Shown here one piece after another: positions 46,767 through 55,900 of a DNA stretch of 64,000 nucleotides (the first letter of the stretch is position 1; each line of letters starts with the position of its first letter). The notes under the pieces were generated by a model. It was not told the origin of the DNA and ran no database searches. It was given only the letters and a program-made list of their open reading frames with translations. This DNA comes from Streptomyces sp. NBC_00390 (lineage in GTDB: Bacteria > Actinomycetota > Actinomycetes > Streptomycetales > Streptomycetaceae). The translations under genes and the position numbers were made by a program. The stretch is taken from positions 3,100,001 to 3,164,000 of the forward strand of contig NZ_CP107945.1 of NCBI RefSeq assembly GCF_036057275.1, in the 5' to 3' direction.

Positions 46767-48022
46767 TTCGCCCGCCCCGGCCGACGGCCACCCGCGCCGA
46801 ACGGTGCACGCTCGCCGCGGAAACGCCCGCCCGGCCGCTCGGAACCCTGGGCGTTCTTCACCAGCCCCAGTTCGCCCGCGAGGCTCCACAACGCCTGCTT
46901 GACGGTGGACTTGGGCTCCAGGTCCTGCAGCCGGCCGGCGTCGACGACCGCCTGCAGCTCCTTGAAGTTCGCCGGGACGGCGGCCCGCGCGACCCTGGTG
47001 GCGGTGATCTTCTCGACCAGCGAGGGCTGGATCTCCGTATTGCGCGTGTGCCGGTTGACGACGGTCACCGTCTCCTCCGCCTTGCGGATCTGCAGCCGGT
47101 CCCACAGCCGCACCATGCGCTTGGTGGCCCGTACGGTCACCACGTCCGGGGTGGTGACCAGCAGCGTGGTGTCCGCCATCTCGATGGCGGCCGCGTTGGC
47201 GGTGGTCATGTGTGTACCGCAGTCGATGACGACGATCTCGTAGCGGTGGCGCAGAGCGCTGACGATCTGGCGTACGAGGCGGTCACTGACGTCCTCGGCC
47301 CGCTCGCCCTCGGCCGGCGCGAGGAGCAGTCCGAGGCCCGTCTCGTGGCTGAACAGGGCGTCCTGCAGGACGCGCGGCGAGATGTCCTGGATGGCGGACA
47401 GGTCGGCGACGGACCGCCGGAACTGCACGTCGAGGTAGGAGGCGACGTCGCCGCTCTGCAGGTCCAGGTCGATGAGCGCCGCCGTGTGCCCGGAGGCCTG
47501 GGCGGCGAGCGCGAGCTGGATCGCGGTGACCGTGGTGCCGACGCCGCCCTTGGCTCCGCTGACGGTGACGACGGTGCCGCCGGGTCCGGTGAGGACCTCG
47601 GCGCCCTGGCCCAGATGGCGGCGCACGCCGGCGGACCAGCCGGCCGCCGACTGGATGCGCTGCGCCAGCACTTCGTACGACATCGGCAGCCCGACCAGTC
47701 CGCGGGCGCCGGAGTCCATCGCCGCCGAGTACAGGCCGGGACTGGCGTCGGAGGTGACGAGCACGACGCCGACAGCGGGGAAGCGCAGCGCCACCTCCCG
47801 GATGAGTTCAAGGGCGGGGACCGGGCCGATGCGTTCGTGGACCAGCACGACTTCGGGCAGTTCGTCGAGCGACTCGGCGGCCAGCCGGGCGAGTGTGTCG
47901 AGCAGGGAGGTCGAATCGCCCACCGGTGCGGCCGGTTCGGTGTCCGGGAGCTGGCCGAGCAGGGTGGTGACGGATCGGGCGGCGTCGGGGTCACCGACGG
48001 CGGGGAGGATACGGGTGGTCAT
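46763..48022 (-). CDS. CpaE/TadZ-like MinD-family ATPase
   Basis: 419 residues. An atypical receiver-like N-domain (1-125, with VVLVHERIGPVPALELIRE and VVLVTSDASPG) is followed by a MinD/ParA ATPase. Deviant Walker A is SGAKGGVGTTVTAIQLALA, then ALIDLDLQSGDVASYLDVQ, VIDCGTHMTTAN and ATKRMVRLWDRLQ. TadZ/CpaE proteins place the Tad machine at a cell site. The receiver-like part lacks a clear phosphoacceptor. The C-terminal GGRFRGERAPFGAGGRRPGR tail is basic and likely flexible. ATG at 48022, eight bases after cpaB. Confidence 0.93.
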   Translation of the reverse strand: MTTRILPAVGDPDAARSVTTLLGQLPDTEPAAPVGDSTSLLDTLARLAAESLDELPEVVLVHERIGPVPALELIREVALRFPAVGVVLVTSDASPGLYSAAMDSGARGLVGLPMSYEVLAQRIQSAAGWSAGVRRHLGQGAEVLTGPGGTVVTVSGAKGGVGTTVTAIQLALAAQASGHTAALIDLDLQSGDVASYLDVQFRRSVADLSAIQDISPRVLQDALFSHETGLGLLLAPAEGERAEDVSDRLVRQIVSALRHRYEIVVIDCGTHMTTANAAAIEMADTTLLVTTPDVVTVRATKRMVRLWDRLQIRKAEETVTVVNRHTRNTEIQPSLVEKITATRVARAAVPANFKELQAVVDAGRLQDLEPKSTVKQALWSLAGELGLVKNAQGSERPGGRFRGERAPFGAGGRRPGRAK

Positions 48023-48029
48023 CCGGACC

Positions 48030-48743
48030 TCACTTGTTCCTGTCTTCGGAGAGGTCGTAACTGCCCTCGCCGGGGCGGAGTTCCGTGGCGCTGCCGTCGG
48101 GGAGCAGGGCAAGGCGTACATGCTCGGCGAACGACTCGGCGTAGGCGACGCGCTGGGCGTCGGCGGTGTTCAGGGCGAATGTGATCGGGACGGCCTCGCT
48201 GGGCCCGTTGGTCCGCTCGCCGTTCCTCCGGTCCAGGGGGGTGAGCTCGCCGACGTCGATGACCCGGGCGCCCGCGACGATGATCCGGGACTGGTCCACC
48301 TCGCTGTTGTCGCGTGCGGCGAAGGTGGCGAAGATGTTGACGAGGCTGCCCGGCCTGATCTTTCCGGCCACGCCGGTCGCCGCGTCGATCATGATCGCGA
48401 TCTCCTGCTGGCCGCTCTCGAGCTGCGGCTTCCTGACGATCATGTCGCTCTGCAGCAGCGAACCTCTGCGCAGCTGGGTGACGGCGATCCTTCCTTCGAT
48501 CGCGTCGAGGTCGGTCACGGCGCTCGGCGACAGCCAGCGCTCGGGCATGGTGACCTTCTCGAACTGTCCTGCCGAAAGCGGCGTGTAGGGAGCGATGTCC
48601 GCCTTGACGCGGTACGCGGCGACCTCGGGCCCGACCTTGGCATTCACATCGCTGATCACCGAGAGCACGCCGGCGAACGCGCCGAAGGCGCAGAGTACCG
48701 AGAGCAGAAGGAGAAGTACGCCGCGGCGCTGCCGAGCATTCAT
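48030..48743 (-). CDS. CpaB/RcpC-like SAF-domain protein
   Basis: 237 residues. An N-terminal helix (GVLLLLLSVLCAFGAFAGVLS) anchors a SAF domain with VKADIAPYTPLSAGQFEKVT and TQLRRGSLLQSDMIV (about 45-105). A second beta domain shows VAGKIRPGSLVNIFATF and ARVIDVGELTPLDR. RcpC/CpaB works with the outer-membrane secretin in diderms; here no secretin exists, so it probably binds wall polymers. It starts the clear Tad block; the unknown gene at 48866 lies just upstream on the same strand. Confidence 0.88.
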   Translation of the reverse strand: MNARQRRGVLLLLLSVLCAFGAFAGVLSVISDVNAKVGPEVAAYRVKADIAPYTPLSAGQFEKVTMPERWLSPSAVTDLDAIEGRIAVTQLRRGSLLQSDMIVRKPQLESGQQEIAIMIDAATGVAGKIRPGSLVNIFATFAARDNSEVDQSRIIVAGARVIDVGELTPLDRRNGERTNGPSEAVPITFALNTADAQRVAYAESFAEHVRLALLPDGSATELRPGEGSYDLSEDRNK

Positions 48744-48865
48744 GGGCGGGACAACCTCGTTCTAGGACGTGGACCGGGTCGGGAGCGGACAGGAAGCGGG
48801 AAACGGACCGGTGCAGGCCGGCGGCCCGGCCGCAAGGGTCTTGCGCGGACCGCCCGGGCGGCCTC

Positions 48866-49816
48866 TCACGACCCCTGGTGCGCAGCCGTGCCCCGGGGGA
48901 GGGCGCCGCGGGCGTGCGTGTGCTTCGGACCGGTGGCGAGCGGGGCCGAGCAGAATCCGCAGCGGTCACCGATCAGTTGGATGCCGCACCAGGAGCACAC
49001 CTCTCGCCGTACGGACGAAACCAGTTGATGGAGAACGGAGATGTCCGGGAGGAAGGCGGCGAACTCGATCAGCCTGGCCGTGCCCCACCACCGGGGTGAC
49101 TCGGCGGGCAGCTGGTGTTCGTGTACGCCGTGGACCTGCCAGGCGGGCGCGAGGGTGCCGGTGACCCAGTCGGACTGGAGCTGGCCGCGGGCGAGCACCA
49201 GCTGGGTGGCGAAGGCGGGCCCGGTGAGTTCTCCGGTGCCGATTCTGATCAATTGGGGCTGTGGGGAGGCGAGTACGCCGAACTGGGAGCCCGGCACCCA
49301 TGACTTGGCGTGGGCCTTCAGGCTCACGGGGACCCGGTCGAGTCTGGCGACCGAGCCGAGCAGGGCGCCGGCGTAGACATAGTGGGCGAGCAGCCGGGCC
49401 GCGGAGGCCACGACTCCGGCGCTGAAGTCGCACAGCGACAGCTGGCGCATCTGGCGCACGAGTACGGCGACGCCGAGCGGCGGCAGGTCGAGCTTGAGCA
49501 GGGCGATCCGGTCGCTCTCGAGGACGGCGCGGATCGTGTGCAGCCGGCGCTCATGGGCTGCGGGGATGGACGCGGGGTAGAGGGCGATGACGGAGCCGTG
49601 CTGCTCCAGCAGCACGGTCGTCTCGGCGAGCGCGGCTTCCAGCGGCTGGGCGTCCGGCGGCTGGAGCAGGGCGGCGGTGGGCGTCTGGTGATCCGTCGGC
49701 GGTAGCACCAGGTCGGCGCTGGTGACAGCTATTGCGGTCGGCACGCTGACTCCCCGTTCAGCTCCGGACACCGGGGTCCCGGCGGCCGCAGTTACTTCTG
49801 CTCCGTGCTCCTGCAT
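48866..49816 (-). CDS. Unknown protein with C-terminal CxxC pair, first gene of the Tad block
   Basis: 316 residues, no signal peptide or strong transmembrane helix. It begins MQEHGAEVTAAAGTPV and contains LLKLDLPPLGVAVLVRQMRQ and ARLLAHYVYAGALLGSVARL. The C-terminus carries CSWCGIQLIGDRCGFC, a small zinc-ribbon-like double CxxC. The reading frame remains open up to 49852, where a GTG gives a longer version; the ATG at 49816 is assumed. Its position 122 bases upstream of cpaB, on the same strand, suggests it belongs to the Tad operon. No family was recognised. Confidence 0.7.
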   Translation of the reverse strand: MQEHGAEVTAAAGTPVSGAERGVSVPTAIAVTSADLVLPPTDHQTPTAALLQPPDAQPLEAALAETTVLLEQHGSVIALYPASIPAAHERRLHTIRAVLESDRIALLKLDLPPLGVAVLVRQMRQLSLCDFSAGVVASAARLLAHYVYAGALLGSVARLDRVPVSLKAHAKSWVPGSQFGVLASPQPQLIRIGTGELTGPAFATQLVLARGQLQSDWVTGTLAPAWQVHGVHEHQLPAESPRWWGTARLIEFAAFLPDISVLHQLVSSVRREVCSWCGIQLIGDRCGFCSAPLATGPKHTHARGALPRGTAAHQGS

Positions 49817-50156
49817 CAGCACTCTAACCACGAGTTCCCAGGCAGAGAACACCTTTCAGAACCGAGCGCCTCATCGTGCGTACGCTCCGCACAGGAAAAT
49901 TCGGATGAAGCGGTCGGGAGTTGACCGCTGTTACACGAGGGTGAATTCGGAGCGGCGCGGTCCGCCCGGCGGCCGGCTCCGCCAGGGGTGACGGGAAGGC
50001 CCGTATACCGAACGCCGCCAGAGGTCTTGACAACCTTATTGGTCTGGACCAACTTAACGCCCAACGGTGGCCACCTGTCCGGTACTTCCCCGCCACCGTG
50101 TTCCCCTACCTTTCCCCACCCCTCCACACCCCCAACTCCCCCACCGGAGGCTGCAA
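49817..50156. other. Divergent region between the Tad block and the chitinase
   Basis: 340 bases without a supported gene. The left part should hold the Tad-block promoter (minus strand). The right part holds the chitinase promoter with the dre site at 50039-50052 and a C-rich leader before the ribosome site at 50146-50150. Confidence 0.6.
50027..50056 (+). promoter_or_regulatory. Chitinase promoter with DasR (dre) site between -35 and -10
   Basis: TTGACA at 50027-50032 is a consensus -35. TTGGTC-TG-GACCAA at 50039-50052 is a perfect 6-base-arm inverted repeat matching the DasR-responsive element (ACTGGTCTAGACCACT type). An AACTTA-like -10 follows at about 50051. The dre overlaps the promoter core, so DasR binding would block transcription until glucosamine-phosphate signals release it. 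Confidence 0.85.
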
Positions 50157-51854
50157 GTGGACCCCACCACACGCGTACGGAGATGGATCGGCAGCGCCTT
50201 GGCGCTCGCCGTCGGCACCGGCCTGACCATCATGGGCACCGCGGGAACCGCGCAGGCCGCCGACGTCAACGTCGCGAAGAACTCGGGCTTCGAGTCAGGG
50301 CTCGCCAACTGGTCCTGCTCCGCCGGAAGCGGCGCCGCCGTCTCCTCGCCGGTGCACGGTGGAGCCGGCGCGCTCAAGGCCACACCGGCCGGCCTGGACA
50401 ACGCCAGATGCACACAGACCGTGGCCGTAAAGCCCAACTCGACGTACACGCTGAGCGCCTGGGTGCAGGGCGGGTACGCCTACCTCGGCGCGACCGGCAC
50501 CGGCACCACCGACGTGTCCACCTGGACGCCGGACAGCTCCGGCTGGAAGCAGCTGACCACCAGCTTCCGCACGGGCGCGAGCACCACGTCCGTCAACGTC
50601 TACACCCACGGGTGGTACGGCACGTCCCCGTACTTCGTTGACGACGTGTCCGTCTTCGGCCCGGACGGTGGCGGCGGCCCGGACCCGGATCCGGTCGTCC
50701 CGGCCACGCCCGCGGGCCTGGCCGTCGGCTCCGTCACCTCGTCGTCCGTCAGCCTGAACTGGACCGCCGTGAGCGGCGCCACCGGCTACAACGTCTACCG
50801 CGACGGCACCAAGGTCCAGTCGGCGAGCGGCACTTCGGCCACCGTGACCGGCCTGGCGGCGAACACGTCGTACAGCTTCCAGGTCACCGCGACCAACACG
50901 GCGGGCGAGTCCGCCAAGTCCGCGACGGTCACCGGAAGGACCAGCCCCACCGGGCCGAACCCCAACCCGTCGGTGCCCAAGCACGCGCTGACCGGCTACT
51001 GGCAGAACTTCAACAACGGCGCCACCGTGCAGAAGCTGCGCGACGTGCAGTCCCAGTACGACATCATCGCCGTGTCGTTCGCCGACTCGACCGCCACCCC
51101 CGGCCAGATCGTCTTCAACCTCGACCCGGCCGTCGGCTACGCGTCGGTGGCCGACTTCAAGGCGGACATCGCCGCGAAGAAGTCGGCGGGCAAGTCGGTG
51201 ATCATCTCGGTCGGTGGCGAGAAGGGCAATGTCACCATCAACAGTGACGCCTCCGCGACCGCCTTCGCGGACAGCGCCTACGCCCTGATGCAGGAGTACG
51301 GCTTCAGCGGTGTCGACATCGACCTCGAGCACGGCATCAACTCGACCTATCTGACCAAGGCCCTGCGCCAGCTGTCGGCCAAGGCGGGCTCCGGCATGGT
51401 TCTGACGATGGCACCGCAGACCATCGACATGCAGAGCACGAACACGGAGTACTTCAAGACTGCGCTCGCCGTGAAGGACATCCTCACGGTCGTCAACATG
51501 CAGTACTACAACAGCGGTTCCATGCTCGGCTGCGACCAGAGGGTCTACTCGCAGGGCTCGGTGGACTTCCTGACGGCGCTCGCCTGCATCCAGCTGGAGG
51601 GCGGCCTCGACCCGTCCCAGGTCGGCCTCGGCGTCCCGGCGTCCACGCGCGGCGCGGGCAGCGGATACGTCGACCCGCAGATCGTGAAGAACGCCCTCGA
51701 CTGCCTGACCCGCGGCACGAACTGCGGTTCCTTCAAGCCGTCGAAGACGTATCCGGGTCTGCGCGGCGCGATGACCTGGTCCACGAACTGGGACGCGACG
51801 GCCGGCAACGCCTGGTCCAACGCGGTCGGCCCGCACGTCCACAACCTGCCCTAG
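50157..51854 (+). CDS. Secreted GH18 chitinase with carbohydrate-binding and FnIII domains
   Basis: 565 residues. A signal peptide (about 1-35, GTAQAADV) precedes a carbohydrate-binding beta-sandwich (36-170), an FnIII domain (183-262, AGLAVGSVTSSSVSLNWTAV) and a GH18 barrel (275-560). The catalytic motif GVDIDLEHG places Asp387, Asp389 and Glu391. The barrel shows LTGYWQNFNNGATVQKLRD and TWSTNWDATAGNAW. This is a ChiC/D-like exochitinase or endochitinase layout. The GTG at 50157 has GGAGG seven bases upstream. Regulation by the dre site links it to DasR and N-acetylglucosamine. It releases chitooligosaccharides from fungal and insect chitin. Confidence 0.96.
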   Translation: MDPTTRVRRWIGSALALAVGTGLTIMGTAGTAQAADVNVAKNSGFESGLANWSCSAGSGAAVSSPVHGGAGALKATPAGLDNARCTQTVAVKPNSTYTLSAWVQGGYAYLGATGTGTTDVSTWTPDSSGWKQLTTSFRTGASTTSVNVYTHGWYGTSPYFVDDVSVFGPDGGGGPDPDPVVPATPAGLAVGSVTSSSVSLNWTAVSGATGYNVYRDGTKVQSASGTSATVTGLAANTSYSFQVTATNTAGESAKSATVTGRTSPTGPNPNPSVPKHALTGYWQNFNNGATVQKLRDVQSQYDIIAVSFADSTATPGQIVFNLDPAVGYASVADFKADIAAKKSAGKSVIISVGGEKGNVTINSDASATAFADSAYALMQEYGFSGVDIDLEHGINSTYLTKALRQLSAKAGSGMVLTMAPQTIDMQSTNTEYFKTALAVKDILTVVNMQYYNSGSMLGCDQRVYSQGSVDFLTALACIQLEGGLDPSQVGLGVPASTRGAGSGYVDPQIVKNALDCLTRGTNCGSFKPSKTYPGLRGAMTWSTNWDATAGNAWSNAVGPHVHNLP

Positions 51855-51906
51855 GGCCTCTCCTGCGGATCAGGCCGGAAGAAAGACCCCCGGTCACCCC
51901 GTCCGG

Positions 51907-51950
51907 CACCGGGCCCGTACCGCCGCTACCCCGGCGGTGCGGGCCCGGTG
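51907..51950. terminator. Bidirectional hairpin terminator
   Basis: CACCGGGCCCGTACCGCCG pairs with CGGCGGTGCGGGCCCGGTG (one mismatch) around a 6-base loop, between the chitinase and the convergent PH-like gene. Confidence 0.85.
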
Positions 51951-51995
51951 GCGTCCTGGGGTGTACGCGGCTCCGGCCGGATCCGGACCGGACAC

Positions 51996-52418
51996 TCATC
52001 CATGAGCCGGTGGGCGGTACGCCAGGTAGTGGTGGAGTACGGGGCCCAGCTCGCCGAGCCACTGCGGCAGCATCTCCTTGCGGCGGGCGACGACCCGGCA
52101 CTCGTAGAGCATGCCGCTACGATGGGCGACCGCCACCATGAGAACGGCTCCGGACGGGGCCGGCGCGAAGTGGACGGTGGCGATCACCGCCCATGGGAAC
52201 TCCAGGGTCCGGCCGTTGATCTCCAGGGACACACCCGAGGAGTCGACGATGACGGAGTTGTGACGGTCGTGGGCGATGAACTCCGGGCCGTCGGCCGGGG
52301 GCGGTGCCGCAGGCGGCTGCGGCATCCCGTACGCGTGGCCGGGCACGGGTATGGGAGGACCGAAGCCGGGGGGCGCCGCGCCCTGGCTGTGCTGGTGGTG
52401 GGGGCCGCCGTATGTCAT
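51996..52418 (-). CDS. Small Pro/Gly-rich N-terminus, PH-like protein of unknown function
   Basis: 140 residues. The first 45 are low-complexity (MTYGGPHHQHSQGAAPPGFG). The rest is a compact beta-rich domain: VIVDSSGVSLEINGRTLEFP, AVIATVHFAPAPSGAVLMVA and GMLYECRVVARRKEMLPQWL, consistent with a PH-like fold with a final helix. No signal peptide, so cytosolic. No named family was recognised. It is 38 bases from the transporter gene upstream on the same strand. ATG at 52418. Confidence 0.7.
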   Translation of the reverse strand: MTYGGPHHQHSQGAAPPGFGPPIPVPGHAYGMPQPPAAPPPADGPEFIAHDRHNSVIVDSSGVSLEINGRTLEFPWAVIATVHFAPAPSGAVLMVAVAHRSGMLYECRVVARRKEMLPQWLGELGPVLHHYLAYRPPAHG

Positions 52419-52456
52419 GGCCACCAGTATCGCCGCCCGGCACCCGCCCTCCTGCG

Positions 52457-53794
52457 TCAGAAGATGTCGGACCAGGGCTGGTCCATGACCTGCTTGACGG
52501 CCAGGACCAGGAACAGCAGGCCCGCGAGCGCCAGCATCGAGTTGCTCACCGTTCCGTTGCGCCATTCCCGAGGAGTGCGCTCGGAGTTGAGGAGCCAGAT
52601 CAGTGTCAGCGCCAGGAACGGCATGAAGGCCGCGCCCAGGACTCCGTACGCGATCACCAGGCCGAAGGGCTCGTCCAGCCAGAGCAGGCCCATCGGCGGG
52701 AAGGTCAGCCACAGCATGTACGCGCGGAACGGCCATGACCGCTCGCGGCGGCCCTCGGCGACCTCCGCCACCGCATCCTCGTCGATTCCCTGCCGGGTGC
52801 GCTGGATGCGCTCGGTGAAGTCGGCGAAGAGCAGACTCACGCCGTGCCAGACGCCGACGAGGGCCGAGAAGGACGTGGCGCAGAAGCCGATGAGAAAGAG
52901 CTTGGCGGTGAAGACCCCGAACCGGTCCTCCAGGACGCCGCCGAGTTCGAGCAGGCCCTTGTCACCGGAGGCCAGCGCGATGTTCGAGGCGTGCAGCAGC
53001 TCGGCGCCGATGATGAGCATGGCGACGACGAAGACACCGGTGGTCGCGTAGGCGACCCGGTTGTCCAGGCGCATCATCTTCATCCAGGTCGCGTCGGTCC
53101 AGCCCTTGGAGTTGATCCAGTAGCCGTACGCCGCCAGGGTGATCGTGCCGCCGACGCCGCCGACGAGGCCCAGGGTGTAGAAGAAGGAGCCGTCCGGCAG
53201 GACGGGGGCGAGACCTGCGAACGCGGCGGGCAGATCGGGCGCGACGCGGACGGCCACGTACACGACGATCAGGAACTTGACGCCGATCAGGACGGTCATC
53301 AGCTTCTCGAAGCGCGCGTAGCGGTTGAACCAGACGAGCGCGAGACCGATGAGGCCTGCGGCGATCGCGAAGGTCTTGAGGCCGCCCGGCGTGTCCGGGA
53401 AGAGCGCGACCAGCGGCAGCGCGGTGGACGACATCGCCGTTGCGCCGTAGATGAATCCCCAGACGACGACATAGATCCCGAAGTAGACCGAGGTCCATCC
53501 GCCCAGGCTGCGCCAGCCGTCGAACATCGTGCGCCCGGTGGCCAGATGCCAGCGCCCGGTCGCCTCGGCGAGCGAGATCTTGACGATGCAGCCGACGATC
53601 GCCGCCCACATGAGCGTGTAGCCGAACTTGCTGCCCGCGATGAGAGTGGCAACCAGGTCGCCCGCGCCGACACCGGTCGCGGCGACGACGATCCCGGGGC
53701 CGATGTGTCTCCAACTCGCTTTACGGGTGGCCGGGGAGGCGGATTCGTCGGCGCTGCAGGTGTCGTCGGTGCTGTGATCGGTGGTGTCTGCCAT
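52457..53794 (-). CDS. Nramp-fold transporter lacking canonical metal-binding motifs
   Basis: 445 residues with about 11 transmembrane helices of the Nramp/SLC11 type. The TM1 region reads GPGIVVAATGVGAGDLVATL where canonical Nramps have DPGN, and TM6 reads GGTITLAAYGYWINSKG where they have MPH. The LDNRVAYATTGVFVVAMLII and LIGFCATSFSALVGVWHGVS segments are Nramp-like. The divergent motifs suggest a substrate other than Mn2+/Fe2+, as in Nramp-related Mg2+ or unknown transporters. ATG at 53794 (MADTTDHS); an upstream ATG adds residues. It faces the carboxypeptidase across a 539-base gap. Confidence 0.85.
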   Translation of the reverse strand: MADTTDHSTDDTCSADESASPATRKASWRHIGPGIVVAATGVGAGDLVATLIAGSKFGYTLMWAAIVGCIVKISLAEATGRWHLATGRTMFDGWRSLGGWTSVYFGIYVVVWGFIYGATAMSSTALPLVALFPDTPGGLKTFAIAAGLIGLALVWFNRYARFEKLMTVLIGVKFLIVVYVAVRVAPDLPAAFAGLAPVLPDGSFFYTLGLVGGVGGTITLAAYGYWINSKGWTDATWMKMMRLDNRVAYATTGVFVVAMLIIGAELLHASNIALASGDKGLLELGGVLEDRFGVFTAKLFLIGFCATSFSALVGVWHGVSLLFADFTERIQRTRQGIDEDAVAEVAEGRRERSWPFRAYMLWLTFPPMGLLWLDEPFGLVIAYGVLGAAFMPFLALTLIWLLNSERTPREWRNGTVSNSMLALAGLLFLVLAVKQVMDQPWSDIF

Positions 53795-54333
53795 CGCGAC
53801 CGCCTTCCACTCGTCCCGGGACATGACGTGCGTCACTGGGCCACCAAAGCGGGGGCTGACGTGGTCGCGCAAGAACGCCGACCGCGCCGATTCTCCTCCG
53901 TTTTCGTGAAGGAACGGGGGAGCAGCGGATCCCGGGGCACGCTTCGACGACGGACAGGCGGTGCTGCGCGCGGGGGCGAGCACGGACGCGGAAACGTCCG
54001 CTTCCGGCCGTCCGGCGGCGCGGCACTGGGGTCGGCCGGTGCCCAGGCCGGTGCCGACTCGGCTGCGCGGCGGTAGGCGCCCCGTGGACACCCGATCGGC
54101 CGACACTTCGTCACCCGGCAGTGCATAGCTGGAGGGCACGCTTCCCGCGGGTTCGGCGGCGGACATCGGCCGTAACTGCCCGCCCCGTTCAGGGCCGAGC
54201 GCCCTGCCGCGGCCGCCTGACCGAAGTGCACCCTTGACCGGAGCATGCCAGGGCTCGACGATGTCCGCCAACAACCCGCACCACGCATGTCGCAAACTGA
54301 GCCATCCCCCACACCTCCCACCCAGGAGACAGC
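53795..54333. other. Divergent region between the Nramp-like and M14 genes
   Basis: 539 bases. Open frames exist on both strands but show no natural-looking protein, ribosome site or codon bias. Both promoters must lie here. No palindrome stood out. A small RNA or a missed short gene cannot be excluded. Confidence 0.45.
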
Positions 54334-55680
54334 ATGCGACTTCGCATTCGCGCGAGCGGACGGAAGGCCGCCACCCTCGCGGCCCTGCTGGCGCTCGCCG
54401 TGGCCGTGCCCCTCACGGCCAGTGCCTCGCCGCCGCCGGACTCGACCGCCCCCGTCGCGGCGGCCGAGACCGATGAGCAGACCAGGCAGTACCAGATCCA
54501 CGGCCCGTCCACCGTCGCCGCCCGTACCGCCGTCGCGGCGACCGGTGTGTCGATCGACGAGGTCGACGACCACACGGTCGTCGTCAGCGCCACCGCCGCA
54601 CAGGCCAAGCGGCTGCGCGCGCTCGGCCACACCCTGAAGGCGCTTCCCGCTCCACCCGACCGGCGGACCGCCGCGGAGGTCAAGCCGTTCGACTTCCCGT
54701 CGGCCGACTCGAGGTACCACAACTACGCCGAGATGACGGCTGAGATCGACCAGCGGATCGCCTCGCGCCCGAACATCATGAGCAAGCGGGTCATCGGCAA
54801 GTCGTACCAGGGCCGGGACATCGTCGCCATCAAGGTCAGCGACAACGTGGCGACGGACGAGAACGAGCCCGAGGTCATCTTCACCCACCACCAGCACGCG
54901 CGCGAGCACCTCACGGTCGAGATGGCCCTGTATCTGCTGCGCGAGTTCGCAGAGGACTACGGGACCGACTCGCGGATCACCAATGCCGTGAACGGGCGTG
55001 AGATCTGGATCGTCCCGGACCTCAACCCGGACGGCGGCGAGTACGACATCGCCACCGGCTCGTACCGCAGCTGGCGCAAGAACCGGCAGCCCAACACCGG
55101 TTCGTCGTACGTCGGCACGGACATGAACCGCAACTGGAACTACCGGTGGGGCTGCTGCGGCGGCTCCTCGGGCTCCACCAGCTCCGAGACCTACCGCGGC
55201 CGGGCCGCCGAGTCCGCACCCGAGGTGAAGGTGGTCGCCGACTTCGTCCGCAGCCGGATCGTCGGCGGCAAGCAGCAGATCAGGACGGGCATCGACTTCC
55301 ACACCTACAGCGAGCTGGTGCTGTGGCCCTTCGGCTACACGACGGCCAACACCGCCCCCGGCCTGACACAGGACGACCGCGACGCCTTCGCCACCGTGGG
55401 CCAGAAGATGGCCGCCAGCAACGGGTACACGCCCGAGCAGTCGAGCGACCTCTACATCACCGACGGGTCGATCGACGACTGGCTGTGGGGCAGCCAGAAG
55501 ATCTTCGGCTACACCTTCGAGATGTTCCCGACCAGCGTCTTCGGCGGCGGCTTCTACCCGCCCGACGAGGTGATCGAGCGCGAGACCAGCCGCAACCGCG
55601 ACGCGGTGCTCCAGCTGCTGGAGAACTCCGACTGCATGTACCGCTCCATCGGCAAGGAGGCGCAGTACTGCACAGGCTGA
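54334..55680 (+). CDS. Secreted zinc carboxypeptidase (M14, carboxypeptidase T-like)
   Basis: 448 residues. Signal peptide (about 1-32), an activation propeptide (about 45-105, [20 protein letters not shown]) and an M14 catalytic domain (125-440). Zinc ligands are His188 and Glu191 ([12 protein letters not shown]) and a later His in [18 protein letters not shown]. The substrate Arg/Asn motif is [12 protein letters not shown], and the catalytic Glu is in YTFEMFPTS. Extra cysteine pairs (GCCGGS; SDCMYR...QYC) suggest disulfides. It removes C-terminal amino acids from peptides outside the cell. ATG at 54334 follows an AGGAGA site. Confidence 0.95.
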   Translation: MRLRIRASGRKAATLAALLALAVAVPLTASASPPPDSTAPVAAAETDEQTRQYQIHGPSTVAARTAVAATGVSIDEVDDHTVVVSATAAQAKRLRALGHTLKALPAPPDRRTAAEVKPFDFPSADSRYHNYAEMTAEIDQRIASRPNIMSKRVIGKSYQGRDIVAIKVSDNVATDENEPEVIFTHHQHAREHLTVEMALYLLREFAEDYGTDSRITNAVNGREIWIVPDLNPDGGEYDIATGSYRSWRKNRQPNTGSSYVGTDMNRNWNYRWGCCGGSSGSTSSETYRGRAAESAPEVKVVADFVRSRIVGGKQQIRTGIDFHTYSELVLWPFGYTTANTAPGLTQDDRDAFATVGQKMAASNGYTPEQSSDLYITDGSIDDWLWGSQKIFGYTFEMFPTSVFGGGFYPPDEVIERETSRNRDAVLQLLENSDCMYRSIGKEAQYCTG

Positions 55681-55697
55681 CGGTCACTCGTCGGTGA

Positions 55698-55727
55698 GAG
55701 GGCGCCCGGAGATTTCCGGGCGCCCTC
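55698..55727. terminator. Bidirectional hairpin terminator
   Basis: GAGGGCGCCCGGA and TCCGGGCGCCCTC flank a 4-base loop, just after the carboxypeptidase and before the convergent ridA gene. Confidence 0.85.
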
Positions 55728-55900
55728 CCGCGTATGACGGTGCGGCCCGCCGGCACGCGCTCACGGGGCACGTCAGCGGCGAGGAACAAGGGGGCTCTCC
55801 GAATCTGGGCGTGGCGGATCGCGGCACGGCGCTGCGGGGACGAGCGCCGTGCCGTGGGGGCGGGCGGAAAGGGGAACGATCAGCCGGGCAGAAGGCAGGG

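Noticed and set aside
53795..54333. Small gene in the Nramp-M14 gap
   Set aside because: Open frames on both strands lack codon bias and start signals.
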